Part shown: positions 12,481 through 20,000 of the stretch, in pieces
Position numbering within the stretch: the stretch's first letter is position 1
How the letters are laid out: every line of letters starts with the position of its first letter
NCBI GenBank assembly: GCA_015478945.1
Contig: JABUQX010057255.1
Coordinates: 1-20,000, forward strand
DNA: 20,000 bases
Direction: 5' to 3'
Source of the DNA: Trachelipus rathkii
Taxonomy: Eukaryota > Arthropoda > Malacostraca > Isopoda > Trachelipodidae
Notes under the pieces: model-generated
What the model was told of the DNA's origin: nothing
Database searches by the model: none
Seen by the model: only the letters and a program-made list of their open reading frames with translations
Program-made: the position numbers and the translations under genes

Positions 12481-12990
12481 GTAAGGGATACTATTTGAAT
12501 TTCAGATACCATACAGTATTATGTAGTTTGATTAGTTCAAGCAATAGCTGTGAGATACATTTACGTAGATATTCAGTAAAAAACAGTATAATTCCTTCTA
12601 GGTGTGAAATGTTATGTATTCTGTCGTTAATACTTAACATATATAGGACTAAATTGCTATATTCAGTACTACGATAAAATATCGACGATATAAGGTGTAA
12701 GGTTGTGATGTAGATACAGTGAAATGTGCTGATAAACACATGAACACTGCCCCCTAGTGACTTATATTATATATATTATATTCTCATGATTCTATAGATA
12801 AAACCATAGTGTAATTCCTTCGATCGCGTATGGGCTTCCCCTAATGGTTACATAAAAGGCATTATAACTCCATTCAAACTCAGTGATTACCGTGATGATG
12901 CCTCTGTGTCTTTTAGCAAAGATTGGAAACCCATATGCATAACAGCAGGTAGTGTGGATTATAACTCAATTGTAATAGGTAGAGTTGAAA
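12481..12990. other. Spacer
   Basis: Mixed AT-rich DNA. Overlapping 60- to 82-codon frames on opposite strands near 12491-12739 shadow each other and show no motif. A CTCF-like word lies at 12745-12760 and is listed separately. Confidence 0.45.
12745..12760 (-). promoter_or_regulatory. CTCF-like motif
   Basis: Read on the - strand this is TCACTAGGGGGCAGTG, matching the animal CTCF core CCASYAGRKGGCRS at 13 of 14 positions (the first base is T). The same word is also common in animal short retroposons, so it may be a repeat remnant. Relevance depends on the organism being a bilaterian that has CTCF. Confidence 0.25.
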
Positions 12991-13191
12991 ATCATTGTGC
13001 TAATGATCGCTGTGACTCTGAGGAATAGTAATTCGAGGAAAGCGAAGATGGTGAAAGTAACAGTACTACCAGCTAACAACTGGCCAATATATTAATGGGT
13101 TTTGTGATGGAACTCGCAATGAAGAATAATCATTATGAATATTAGGTAATAGGAATAAGGAGCAAACTAGTTGTATTATCCTTCACGCACA

Positions 13192-13214
13192 GACAGTGGG
13201 AATCTCCTACTGTC
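13192..13214. other. Hairpin, 10 bp with 3-nt loop
   Basis: GACAGTGGGA (13192-13201) pairs with TCCTACTGTC (13205-13214) through nine Watson-Crick pairs and one G:T pair, closing an ATC loop. No T-run follows it. Confidence 0.65.
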
Positions 13215-14293
13215 ATCACCTTCAGGTTTAACTCTTAAGAGAGGAATGTAAATGTTTCCTAGTGATATTCATCTCAATGTATACATCATTATTTCAATTA
13301 ATGAAATTTGCACTGGGTCAAAATAGAGATGGAATGACTGGACAGTCTATGCCGATATAATTGAGTCATAAGCCATAGTCTATACTTAGCTCTAATACCA
13401 GCATGCTGTAATAGTGGTGGTAAGCATTGGTGTATTCTGTCCTAACACTACCTGATCTAAGAGGTGAGGCGTGGATGTAAGATAGATTATCATAGAGATA
13501 CGTGGCTGTGGTCAACTGACTTATTTGAAGGTGATGTATGTGAGGAAGGTAATGTAGGAGCCTCATCAAGCAGCTAAACTCAACAACATCACCGTCGGTC
13601 ATCTCAATTATGATGAAGCCCAAACGTAATTTATTGGAAGCGATTGTATTTCTAACTTCTTCGATGGAGATTTATTCCAGCTAAAGCAGATTTAGTTTTC
13701 GCTAGAGTAGAATGTTCATAGAATCCATCTCGGGCTATGAACACCTATCTTAGGTCAGGACCCTGTCGAGAAACGCGGCTGTGAGACTGAAGTTTGACTC
13801 TGTGCACACATATCAAAGAAATAAATATTTGTGTCTCGTCTACTTTAGTGATTTGCTCAGTGCAAGATCCGATTCATATTAGACAGTTGCTATGCGGATC
13901 CGTTACATTTCTGGTCGATGGCATCGACTACTTATTCCATTTGATCTATTAAACAGAAAAGGCTGAATTTCTATATCTACTCTCTAGCACATCTTAAACT
14001 TTTGGCCAAACTGGCTAAGCTCTCCCTCGTCTATGAACAAAACAGAGCCGTCGAAATATAGTGGTTCCGCAATAATAGCTCCTGAATGAAATAGGTATTC
14101 TATATCTATTCATAATTCAAAATGATAAGTCGTAAAGAGTGTAAGGAAATTATTGACCCTGTAGTACACATAGGTGTGAGAGATTTTTGCTTTGCTACAA
14201 ACTGCTATCATAGCACGTGCACATTTTTCGAAACTATCACAATAAAAAGGCAAAGGGCCTCTATTTACTTATTAGAGTCAAATTGACTCGGTA

Positions 14294-14318
14294 TCGAGTT
14301 AGTTGTGATCTAACTCGA
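14294..14318. other. Hairpin, 9 bp with 7-nt loop
   Basis: TCGAGTTAG (14294-14302) and CTAACTCGA (14310-14318) are exact reverse complements around a 7-base loop. A second palindrome, GAGTCAA-A-TTGACTC (14275-14289), lies five bases upstream. Confidence 0.65.
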
Positions 14319-14401
14319 ACGGTAGATGCATACCCGAGTTAATAGTCGAATTGTGTTCTGGATATCTAATATTCATAGAACTAATTCAAGTTTTATAGTG
14401 T

Positions 14402-14486
14402 CGGATCAGGAATGAGTCATTTGGGCATGTGTTTAGCATCTTGTGGAAGGAATTGCACAAAAGAGGGCATGGGGCTTCCTGATCCG
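14402..14486. other. 11-bp perfect inverted repeat spanning 85 bp
   Basis: CGGATCAGGAA (14402-14412) and TTCCTGATCCG (14476-14486) are exact reverse complements enclosing 63 bases. The inside does not continue the pairing well and contains GGGCATG twice. It could be the terminal repeats of a very short element or a chance pair; I see no clear target-site duplication beside it. Confidence 0.55.
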
Positions 14487-14810
14487 TTGCATAGGTTTTA
14501 GGGGTAATGACATTCTAGCTCTAGATGAAAAGAATCTATCTCGCAAGGGATTACATGAAATAGTTAGCGAGTCTTCCTATCGCCGCTGCGTGTGGTAAAT
14601 CCAAAAGTGACGGCTATCACATAGAGATAAAAAAGGCATAGCAAGAGTGAATAATAAGCTAAACTAATATTCATCCTCAGACTCCTTAGCAGAGATGACA
14701 ACTCAGAGTCGCAGGAAGTAAGCAAGGAGGAAAGGTTTGCGATTGTTATGTCTAGTTCTCTTCTGGAAAATTTTCATCACAATCTTCTGGACGTGAATAC
14801 TGATATCTCG

Positions 14811-14835
14811 GCGTGAAGAACACTACTCTTCACGC
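14811..14835. other. Hairpin, 9 bp with 7-nt loop
   Basis: GCGTGAAGA (14811-14819) and TCTTCACGC (14827-14835) are exact reverse complements around a 7-base loop. The geometry is the same as the hairpin at 14294, but the stem sequence is unrelated. Confidence 0.65.
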
Positions 14836-15260
14836 GGCTGGCAATTGTCTCTAAGTCTGCGAAAATACTGTTTCTCGTGTTCATGTACTCTAATACTCTC
14901 TCCCCGGTCGGGTCTGCTAGCTAGCATTTATATAAAAGTAAATAAATATTGGAAAGATGTGAATGTTTTTGTTTATTACAGCTCTATTATATAGTTTATA
15001 CCCTTTTATCATGATTAGCTACTCAGAGAATACATTACTATGAGGTCCATATACCCAGGGAGTTGACATGCGGGCCCTAGAGGATAATTTTCCTGAAAAT
15101 AGGTTAAATATTATATATATTATATATAAGCATCCTGCGACGACGTAGATACAGGGTAGTTTTGTAGTAAAGATGGGGAAATGTATCAGTGGCCGAAATG
15201 AAAAGGAGACACAGTCAGCACTCTGTGCTGTGTGATCTGCCAGCTGAATGAGTGTTGGTT

Positions 15261-15275
15261 CGCCTCCGGGAGGCG
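15261..15275. other. GC-rich palindrome
   Basis: CGCCTCC-G-GGAGGCG is palindromic about its central base, with 13 of 15 bases G or C, which stands out in this AT-rich DNA. A second fold, AGCAC/GTGCT with flanking ACAC/GTGT (15209-15233), lies about 27 bases upstream. Confidence 0.6.
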
Positions 15276-16983
15276 GTGCGACTTTAGGGCTGAAGGATTG
15301 ATATGGGTGTGGATGAAGGTAGCTAGCGCTACATTCCTCACTCTCAGAGGAAGAGGATAATCGTTTCCTACCGATAGAACAGCGGTCAATAGCCGAGATT
15401 GCTGTGAATCGACTGAGGGTGTTATTAGCAACAAGTAGAAGTGCCCATAATTAAAACACTTCAATTGTATGGAATTAGCTGTGCTGTTGTGGTCACCAAT
15501 GAGAAATTCTGCACCGACATACCCAATAGTCAGTAGGTAGGTATTAAGTATAATCACGAGAGGAGGTAGACATGAGAGACAAGTTGTGAGTAGGTGCGCG
15601 AGAAGCGAGTGGAGCGACCAAGTGGTCAGTGGACCATGGGTAAGAATAACCGAGAGTTGGGACTAATTTTTGCTTGTCCGTAGTAAGGCAGGATACCACG
15701 CGGATAGTCCAGAAGGTGATTTGTCTTATCCAATAGGCATGTGAAGTCTGCAGAATGGGTGCTAAGCGAAAACAAGGACAAGTTACATGAGACTACACGA
15801 GTAAGCGGGGGATGAAATGCTCGATGTTATAGGATGTGTTAATAATTCTGTATTGGCATGCTGAAAAGAAAAGAAGATTTGAGCCCGCTATCCAATTTGC
15901 TTAAGTGCGGGTAAGGTCTTTGAAGTCGGTCTTAATTATAAATGGTGTAGCAGCTTGCTTAAATGGTTTATATACCTTTCTCCAAATTTGAAAGAGAAGG
16001 GGTGCAGTGGACATATATAGGGTGTATCACCGACGAAAGTATGGATGTTTCTCTAGCTAGTTGTAGATGAAGAAGAACATTCTCTATAGTCGTATAATAG
16101 GTCGTTGGTGGAGCACGTGACAACATAATTTTTCTATCGGAGGTGATCATACTTTATATGGAACTGAAAACTATTCTTCTTCATATCAAGGTGCAAATGG
16201 TACGAATCAATAGTTGCCTTAGGATAAATATATGACATAGTTATTTTACTTGTAATGGAGTAGAACAGGCTAATAGATGAATAGGTTAAGTAAGCATTGA
16301 GGGGTTATGGTCATTTAGCGGTGGTTTTCTACTTACTGGATGAGAACTGAATGTAATATAAGTCAGTTTTTATGGCAAAGTATTGTTTTCTTAGTTAATG
16401 AAGTAAGAATGTACTTCAAAGTATCTGAACAGAAACTCTGACGCATTTTGGTTCCTCATTTTATGATGTTATTAAGAAAATTGTCAAGGTGTTATAGATA
16501 ATGATACAGTGAATACTTTCCTATCATAGATGTGATTGAGTGAACAGTACGTGGCTTTTGATATGTTAAGATGGCAGCACAGGGTCAGTGATGAACCGTT
16601 CTTCAATTATGGCGTAGCCTGTGGCTCTGATTTCTATATGATAGAAGAGCATATTCATAAAGCATCACTAAGGATAGGTGGTTTTAAGAAGTCTAGGTAT
16701 GATAGTGTCTAGAAGTTAGAATGTTATAAATAATTAAAGCAGGTAGGAACTAAGATTTGGGACCCTGAACGGGAGACTCTGATGAAAGTGATTCATTGGG
16801 CGTTTGTTTATTCTGCCATTTTAGGATGGGACCCTGCTGTTGCAAATGCTTGCTGGAATGGCTGAATGTAAGTTTTTGAAGGCCAGTGTAGCGTTATTGC
16901 TGAAGAGGCATACGAGCATCAGCTGGATGTGAGCAACGCCAGGTAGTTCTGGATATTATCTTAATGCGGTGTAATTTGAGGAT
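15276..16983. other. G-skewed spacer
   Basis: G exceeds C on the + strand for much of this stretch, more mildly than in 1-3116. A 123-codon - strand frame (15186-15557) overlaps its left end and has no recognisable domain. At 15616-15636, GACCA, TGGTC and GACCA alternate, so the middle copy can pair with either neighbour. A ten-base word TGGGACCCTG occurs twice near 16760 and 16826. Nothing supports a gene. Confidence 0.45.
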
Positions 16984-17012
16984 CTAAAGACTGGCATGAT
17001 GGTAGTTGTGGA

Positions 17013-17043
17013 GTTCCTTCCACCTTTTTTTTTTCCCATTCAG
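17013..17043 (+). promoter_or_regulatory. Candidate 3' splice acceptor tract
   Basis: A pyrimidine-rich run with ten consecutive T is followed by CCCATTCAG, the textbook shape of a spliceosomal 3' splice site, with AG at 17042-17043. The sequence after it is balanced in composition and open for about 33 codons in one frame before a stop. No matching downstream donor or recognisable exon product was found, so it may be coincidental. Confidence 0.25.
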
Positions 17044-17610
17044 ACTTTCAATCATAGGAATCAAAGCCCTTTGGTCCAAGGTCATATTGGCCATAATAGG
17101 GATCGGCGCTGGGCTAACCAGATGGTGAATTACGCATTCCTTTAAGCGACCTTCTTTTATTTTTACCATGAAGATTCTCCTAGTATACTCAGCTACGTAT
17201 ATAACACAAATGAATAATAAACATGGTATCCCGGAAGCTGTAACCAACACGGAAACAGCGCCACCAAGCGGTACTAGGTGAAATAATGTGTCTCTACTAG
17301 AAAACCTCTTCCGTGTAGGGCGGTGGTCACCTACTGTGCCGCTGAAATGTGTGCGAATAGGCCTCCTGGAAATCCACGTCGACACTAAGGTGAAAATATG
17401 TATTGTACCAGTTGCGCAATCATGCCACAGGTTCGAGAGTATGAGATAGACCCAACGGTTATACACTCAAGTGCAGGACAGCCTCTTCAGTGGTTTAGGG
17501 CAAGGTTTTCGGTCCGAATAGGTGGCCCGGAGAAGAGTGAGAATAACTGGTTTTTGACCTGTACCCTCGCCACGGAGGAAGGAGGGCAAGCAGGGCATAA
17601 ATGATAACAC
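17044..17610. other. GC-balanced island, possible exon or repeat relic
   Basis: Base use is close to balanced and unlike the AT-rich surroundings. Short + strand frames occur at 17168-17281 (37 codons, starting MKILLVYSA) and 17398-17604 (68 codons). The second has mixed, protein-like residue use in its 3' part, but an in-frame TAA sits four codons before its ATG. A - strand frame covers most of the same DNA. Possible explanations are a fragment of a transposon-encoded protein, a non-coding exon or a repeat copy. I recognise no family. Confidence 0.35.
17258..17271 (-). promoter_or_regulatory. CTCF-like motif (weaker)
   Basis: On the - strand this reads CCGCTTGGTGGCGC, agreeing with the CTCF core at 12 of 14 positions and containing the GGTGGCGC half. 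It lies inside the GC-balanced island. The biological relevance is unproven. Confidence 0.2.
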
Positions 17611-18359
17611 ACAAAGAGAAAATATCAGCATTCAGTGATAGCAATGTTATTGCCTAAAGGATTTAGTAAAAGATACAAGAGAGTGAGTTATTGGGAGACT
17701 CTCAGAAGATGATATCAGGCATACTCTGTATGTATCTGAAATCGTGAAAGATACAGACAGGACATGAAACTGGGAAAGGATATGGATTATATAGACATGT
17801 AATGGGTACAATCAAATATAATATAACTAAAATGATAAATATCATTTTCATGGAGGCGTATATTTCATATATAAAATCGATTAAATCCAAGATATCTACA
17901 GATCAGAATAAAAGAAAGTATAAAATGAAAAAGAAAATATATAATAATATTGGAGAGAAGTAACAGGTGGTTTTTCATTGTCTTCAACATTGATTTTAAT
18001 CTCTCATATAATAATAATAATATATAATCATTACATAATAATATATTTATAGAACTAAGTAAGTTACACAACCAATTAAAACGAAATGAGGGGGAAAAAT
18101 CAACCAATCATATCGTAAATTCTTCCACAGATACATTCAAAAATGCTCATCTCGATGCTCTTCACACATTACACGGTGGGTATGTTTAATGGGGTGCTAT
18201 AAATAACTATCATATAATAATCTAACTAATATAATATAAATATCTATCTCTACATCAATATATATCAATAATAATATGTACATAATATAATAATTATGCT
18301 GATATTAAATGCTATAATATAGAATATACTATATTCTGATACTATACAATTATTTTCAA
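17611..18359. other. AT-rich spacer
   Basis: AT-rich DNA that changes from G>C to C>G on the + strand at about 17.9 kb. Three - strand frames of 62 to 80 codons are Ile/Leu/Tyr-rich and reflect AT content. No RNA or element is recognisable. Confidence 0.45.
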
Positions 18360-18394
<35 letters not shown>

Positions 18395-18400
18395 ATTAAA
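18360..18400. repeat. TA-repeat tract
   Basis: Alternating TA for about 22 bases, then TATTA-type blocks. It is the first of several TA tracts that become dense towards 19330. Confidence 0.85.
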
Positions 18401-18737
18401 TAATATTTCCTACTATGAATATTACTATCCGCCTTATATTGTCTCGATAAAGTTTTGATATTGTTTCTATACAGCATCAGAAAATTTCAATGGATTCATT
18501 TTATTTAATATTATCACTTTTAATTTATTTTATATTCCATAATTTTTTATGACAATTTTATTTTACTGTTTTTATATAACTTATATTATATATATATATA
18601 TATATATAATTTTATATTATTATAATATATATTTATTAGTAATTAGTAAGTATTATAAAATGTCAATTTCATAATATCTATATACAGTCATTTTTAATAT
18701 AAATATTATTTATCAATGCTATAGTTCATACTAATGA
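18401..18737. repeat. AT-rich spacer with TA tract
   Basis: Mostly AT-rich unique sequence with an inner TA-rich run at about 18585-18645. No gene is visible. Confidence 0.6.
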
Positions 18738-18873
18738 ATTATATATATATATATATATATCCTCAGTATAATATAATAATTAATTATTATTAATATATAT
18801 ATATATTATTATATAATAATAATAATATATATATAATAATTATAATATAATTTTATATATATAATATATAATA
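18738..18873. repeat. TA tract and TAA/TTA-type AT island
   Basis: A pure (AT)n run (18740-18760) is followed after a 20-base gap by an island of ATA, TAATAA and TATA blocks. All are strongly self-complementary. Confidence 0.85.
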
Positions 18874-19202
18874 ATCAAACATCTTTGGATCCAAACAGAC
18901 TTTATTTCATTCATAATAGCTAAATCAAAGTAATATTAATTCAACAATCTTATCTTCACTTAACTACAATCCTTCACTAGCATAAAAGTGAGACAAATAA
19001 GACATAGATCAATATAATTAATCCAATGATAATTAATACAATAGAAAAAGACCTAATAATATGATAATTACCATATCTAATATGAATATGATAATTACTC
19101 GGATAACTGGTCAAAGTTTAGCTGTTTTTTTTATCATTATTTTTTATTATTCCGAAAGAAAATATTTCTATCAAATTTCAATTTGGTAATATTTTTAATA
19201 GT
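18874..19202. other. A-rich spacer
   Basis: A-rich sequence with little G. It contains no frame or RNA fold that I can support. Confidence 0.45.
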
Positions 19203-19330
19203 AATATATATATATATATATATAATATATATATATATAATATATGATAATATATATATAATATATAATATATATATATTATTATATAATATATATATAT
19301 ATAATATATATATATATATTATATATATAT
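19203..19330. repeat. Compound TA-repeat island
   Basis: About 128 bp of TA repeats with AATA or TTA interruptions and a single G (in ATGATA). It stops exactly where the leucine-type tRNA-like sequence begins. Confidence 0.9.
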
Positions 19331-19386
19331 GGCTGCTTTAAGAACAGGATTCCCTCTCAGTATGGGTTCGAGTCCTCGTTCGGCCA
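19331..19386 (+). pseudogene. 5'-truncated leucine-type tRNA-like sequence (UAA)
   Basis: The fragment covers the anticodon arm to the 3' end of a tRNA. The anticodon loop TTTAAGA (19337-19343) places TAA at 34-36 with a G at 37, as in leucine UAA tRNAs. It is followed by a 13-base variable region, the long type found in leucine and serine tRNAs, then an exact B box GGTTCGAGTCC (19365-19375), the 3' acceptor strand TTCGGCC and discriminator A (19386). CCA is not encoded, as expected in eukaryotes. The anticodon stem keeps 3 of 5 pairs and the T stem 3 of 5. The whole 5' half is replaced by TA repeat, so it cannot fold as a functional tRNA. It is likely a pseudogene or a retroposon head. Confidence 0.55.
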
Positions 19387-19795
19387 CGTGAACGGACACA
19401 AACAAAAAAATTTGGTCGTTAGTAGGCTAGATTTTCTGCAATATTTACGTTCGTGATTTGCAGTTAACGCATAGTGGTAATTAAACACTTCTCAATACAC
19501 CAACACTCACTACAACCATAGCCAACACATACAACAGAACAGTCTATTCACAAACAATCACTCTCCTCATGCTTCACGCATTGGAAAGCCGCGTTACCTA
19601 GGATGCGAAGCCCGATCACGCCTTCTTACGGTGGCGACTGCAATTTTGTCGAGAGGACCACAGACGCGCCTGAAGCAGGGCTTTGTAATCGGCCTAAATA
19701 TTCCTGCACCTTCAACTTTTTTGTCAGAAACCATACAAATACTTTCCCCTGACCAATACCTCGGATTAAGAGGCTTTGTGGTAATAATAAATAAA

Positions 19796-19799
<4 letters not shown>
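19387..19799. other. Unique-looking segment between tRNA-like copies
   Basis: It begins with a short A-run and then has a G-poor, C/A-rich stretch (about 19490-19575). A more GC-balanced block follows (19576-19780) and ends in an A-rich tail of TAATAAATAAAATAAA type before the long TA tract. That order (unique body, A-rich tail, simple repeat) resembles the 3' end of a + strand retroposon. Open frames on both strands (19631-19921 and 19626-19937) continue into the TA repeat as Ile-Tyr codons, so I do not call them genes. Confidence 0.35.

Positions 19800-19889
<90 letters not shown>
19800..19889. repeat. Pure (AT)45 microsatellite
   Basis: Ninety bases of uninterrupted AT dinucleotide, the longest perfect repeat in the window. 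Its perfection suggests recent expansion or ongoing length change. It abuts the tRNA-Ala-like sequence with no gap. Confidence 0.97.
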
Positions 19890-19893
<4 letters not shown>

Positions 19894-19957
19894 GTTGCTC
19901 TTAAGTAGAATACTCGCCTAGCAAACGAGAGGACCAATGTTCAAGACTGGTCGGGAC
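19889..19957 (+). pseudogene. Degenerate alanine-type tRNA-like sequence (AGC)
   Basis: From 19894 the sequence aligns without gaps to the 5' half of a typical eukaryotic tRNA-Ala, with about 20 of 29 bases the same through the anticodon. The anticodon arm CTCGC-CTAGCAA-ACGAG (19913-19929) has AGC at 19920-19922 and four of five stem pairs. GTTCAAGAC (19939-19947) fits the internal B box GWTCRANNC. The ends TCCC and GGGA can pair as part of an acceptor stem. Defects are an unpaired D stem, a T arm that pairs only with a nine-base loop, and an A box differing at its second base. It is probably a tRNA pseudogene or the head of a tRNA-derived short retroposon. An AGC anticodon argues for a nuclear origin. 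Confidence 0.55.
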
Positions 19958-20000
19958 GCTAGTATGTGACCTATCACACTTTACGCTTAGTATATTATGA

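Larger units (their letters stand above)
12991..15275. other. Region dense in perfect inverted repeats
   Basis: This balanced-composition stretch holds many clean stem-loops not made of simple TA repeats: 12991-13007 (6 bp), 13192-13214 (10 bp, one G:T, 3-nt loop), 13713-13743 (9 bp, 13-nt loop), 13914-13928 (6 bp), a palindrome at 14001-14010, 14203-14215 overlapping the palindrome 14213-14220, 14275-14289 (7 bp), 14294-14318 (9 bp, 7-nt loop), 14402-14486 (11 bp, 63 bases apart), 14514-14525 (5 bp), 14811-14835 (9 bp, 7-nt loop), 15209-15233 and 15261-15275. There is no coding frame with a recognisable motif. The cause is unknown; chance, nested mobile elements and structured RNA all remain possible. 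Confidence 0.5.
16984..17466 (-). other. Unrecognised 160-codon open frame
   Basis: This is the longest open frame in the window. The translation has a hydrophobic stretch at about residues 66-95 that could span a membrane, followed by a basic, Lys/Arg-containing tail ending in a Gly-Lys-Lys-Lys-Arg run that comes from a poly-T tract on the other strand. I recognise no family, conserved catalytic motif or signal peptide at the start. The same DNA carries overlapping + strand frames, so it may only reflect low stop density in a GC-balanced block. I think it more likely not a real protein. Confidence 0.12.

Noticed and set aside
14413..14420. TGAGTCAT as an AP-1-like site
   Set aside because: A seven- to eight-base match is expected by chance in 20 kb, and there is no gene beside it.
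15186..15557. 123-codon open frame on the - strand
   Set aside because: Mixed residues but no recognised family. It overlaps the palindrome pair and G-skewed DNA, and no splice or coding signal supports it.
17424..17432. GTTCGAGAG as a B-box-like word in the GC-balanced island
   Set aside because: The final position should be C and is G, and no tRNA-like fold surrounds it.
19106..19116. ACTGGTCAAAG as a possible D arm of the leucine-type tRNA, making the TA island an intron
   Set aside because: It resembles a leucine D loop (AGTGGTCTAAG), but it is over 210 bases from the anticodon arm, no matching 5' acceptor strand precedes it, and an intron between the D and anticodon arms would be very unusual. 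Chance is likelier.
19626..19937. Overlapping open frames on both strands through the AT microsatellite
   Set aside because: The middle of each translation is an Ile-Tyr dipeptide repeat produced by the AT tract, which has no stop in those frames. Neither end resembles a known protein.
1..20000. Mitochondrial or plastid origin because of high AT content
   Set aside because: No organelle protein gene, rRNA piece or organelle-type tRNA is visible, and the alanine-type copy has an AGC anticodon typical of nuclear tRNA genes.
1..20000. CRISPR array, rRNA operon, telomere repeat, insertion sequence or bacterial operon
   Set aside because: No spaced identical repeats, conserved rRNA words, tandem telomere-type units, transposase frame or ribosome-binding-site-led genes were found on either strand.

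Overview
The window looks like intergenic or intronic DNA from a nuclear eukaryotic genome. It is AT-rich (about one third G+C by eye) and I could not support a single intact protein-coding gene on either strand. Stop codons are dense in all six frames. The longest open frames (about 60 to 160 codons) are hydrophobic, low-complexity or unrecognisable, and several lie in strand-skewed DNA that lowers stop frequency by composition alone. Two tRNA-like sequences near the right end are the clearest homology signals. One keeps an AGC alanine anticodon, normal for nuclear eukaryotic tRNA genes and unusual for organelles or bacteria, so I favour a nuclear chromosome. I cannot name the organism.

Layout: 1-3116 is strikingly poor in C on the + strand. 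At about 3.1-3.5 kb this skew ends, and 3.5-4.7 kb is A+C leaning around a TA-rich island (3973-4083). 4.7-7.1 kb is mixed, T-leaning spacer. 7.1-10.65 kb is very AT-rich. Two large TA islands (11290-11513 and 11735-11965) bracket 220 bp of ordinary sequence. An A/T-homopolymer fold-back and a more GC-balanced block follow (12000-12480). From about 13.0 to 15.3 kb the sequence is more balanced and unusually full of perfect or near-perfect inverted repeats. 15.3-17.0 kb is G-skewed spacer. 17.0-17.6 kb is the most gene-like or transposon-relic-like island: balanced base use, a pyrimidine tract ending in AG, and overlapping open frames. 17.6-19.33 kb is AT-rich and ends in dense TA repeats.

The right end has a repeated arrangement: a TA-repeat tract, then a tRNA-like sequence. 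At 19330 a 5'-truncated leucine-type tRNA 3' part (UAA anticodon loop, 13-nt variable region, perfect B box) starts directly after TA repeats. At 19889 a near full-length but degenerate alanine-type tRNA starts directly after a pure (AT)45 tract. Both look like pseudogenes or heads of tRNA-derived short retroposons.

There is no operon or pathway to describe. The items most worth checking are the tRNA-like/TA junctions, the inverted-repeat cluster, the C-depleted strand domain, and two CTCF-like motifs. I found no new enzymatic or defence system.
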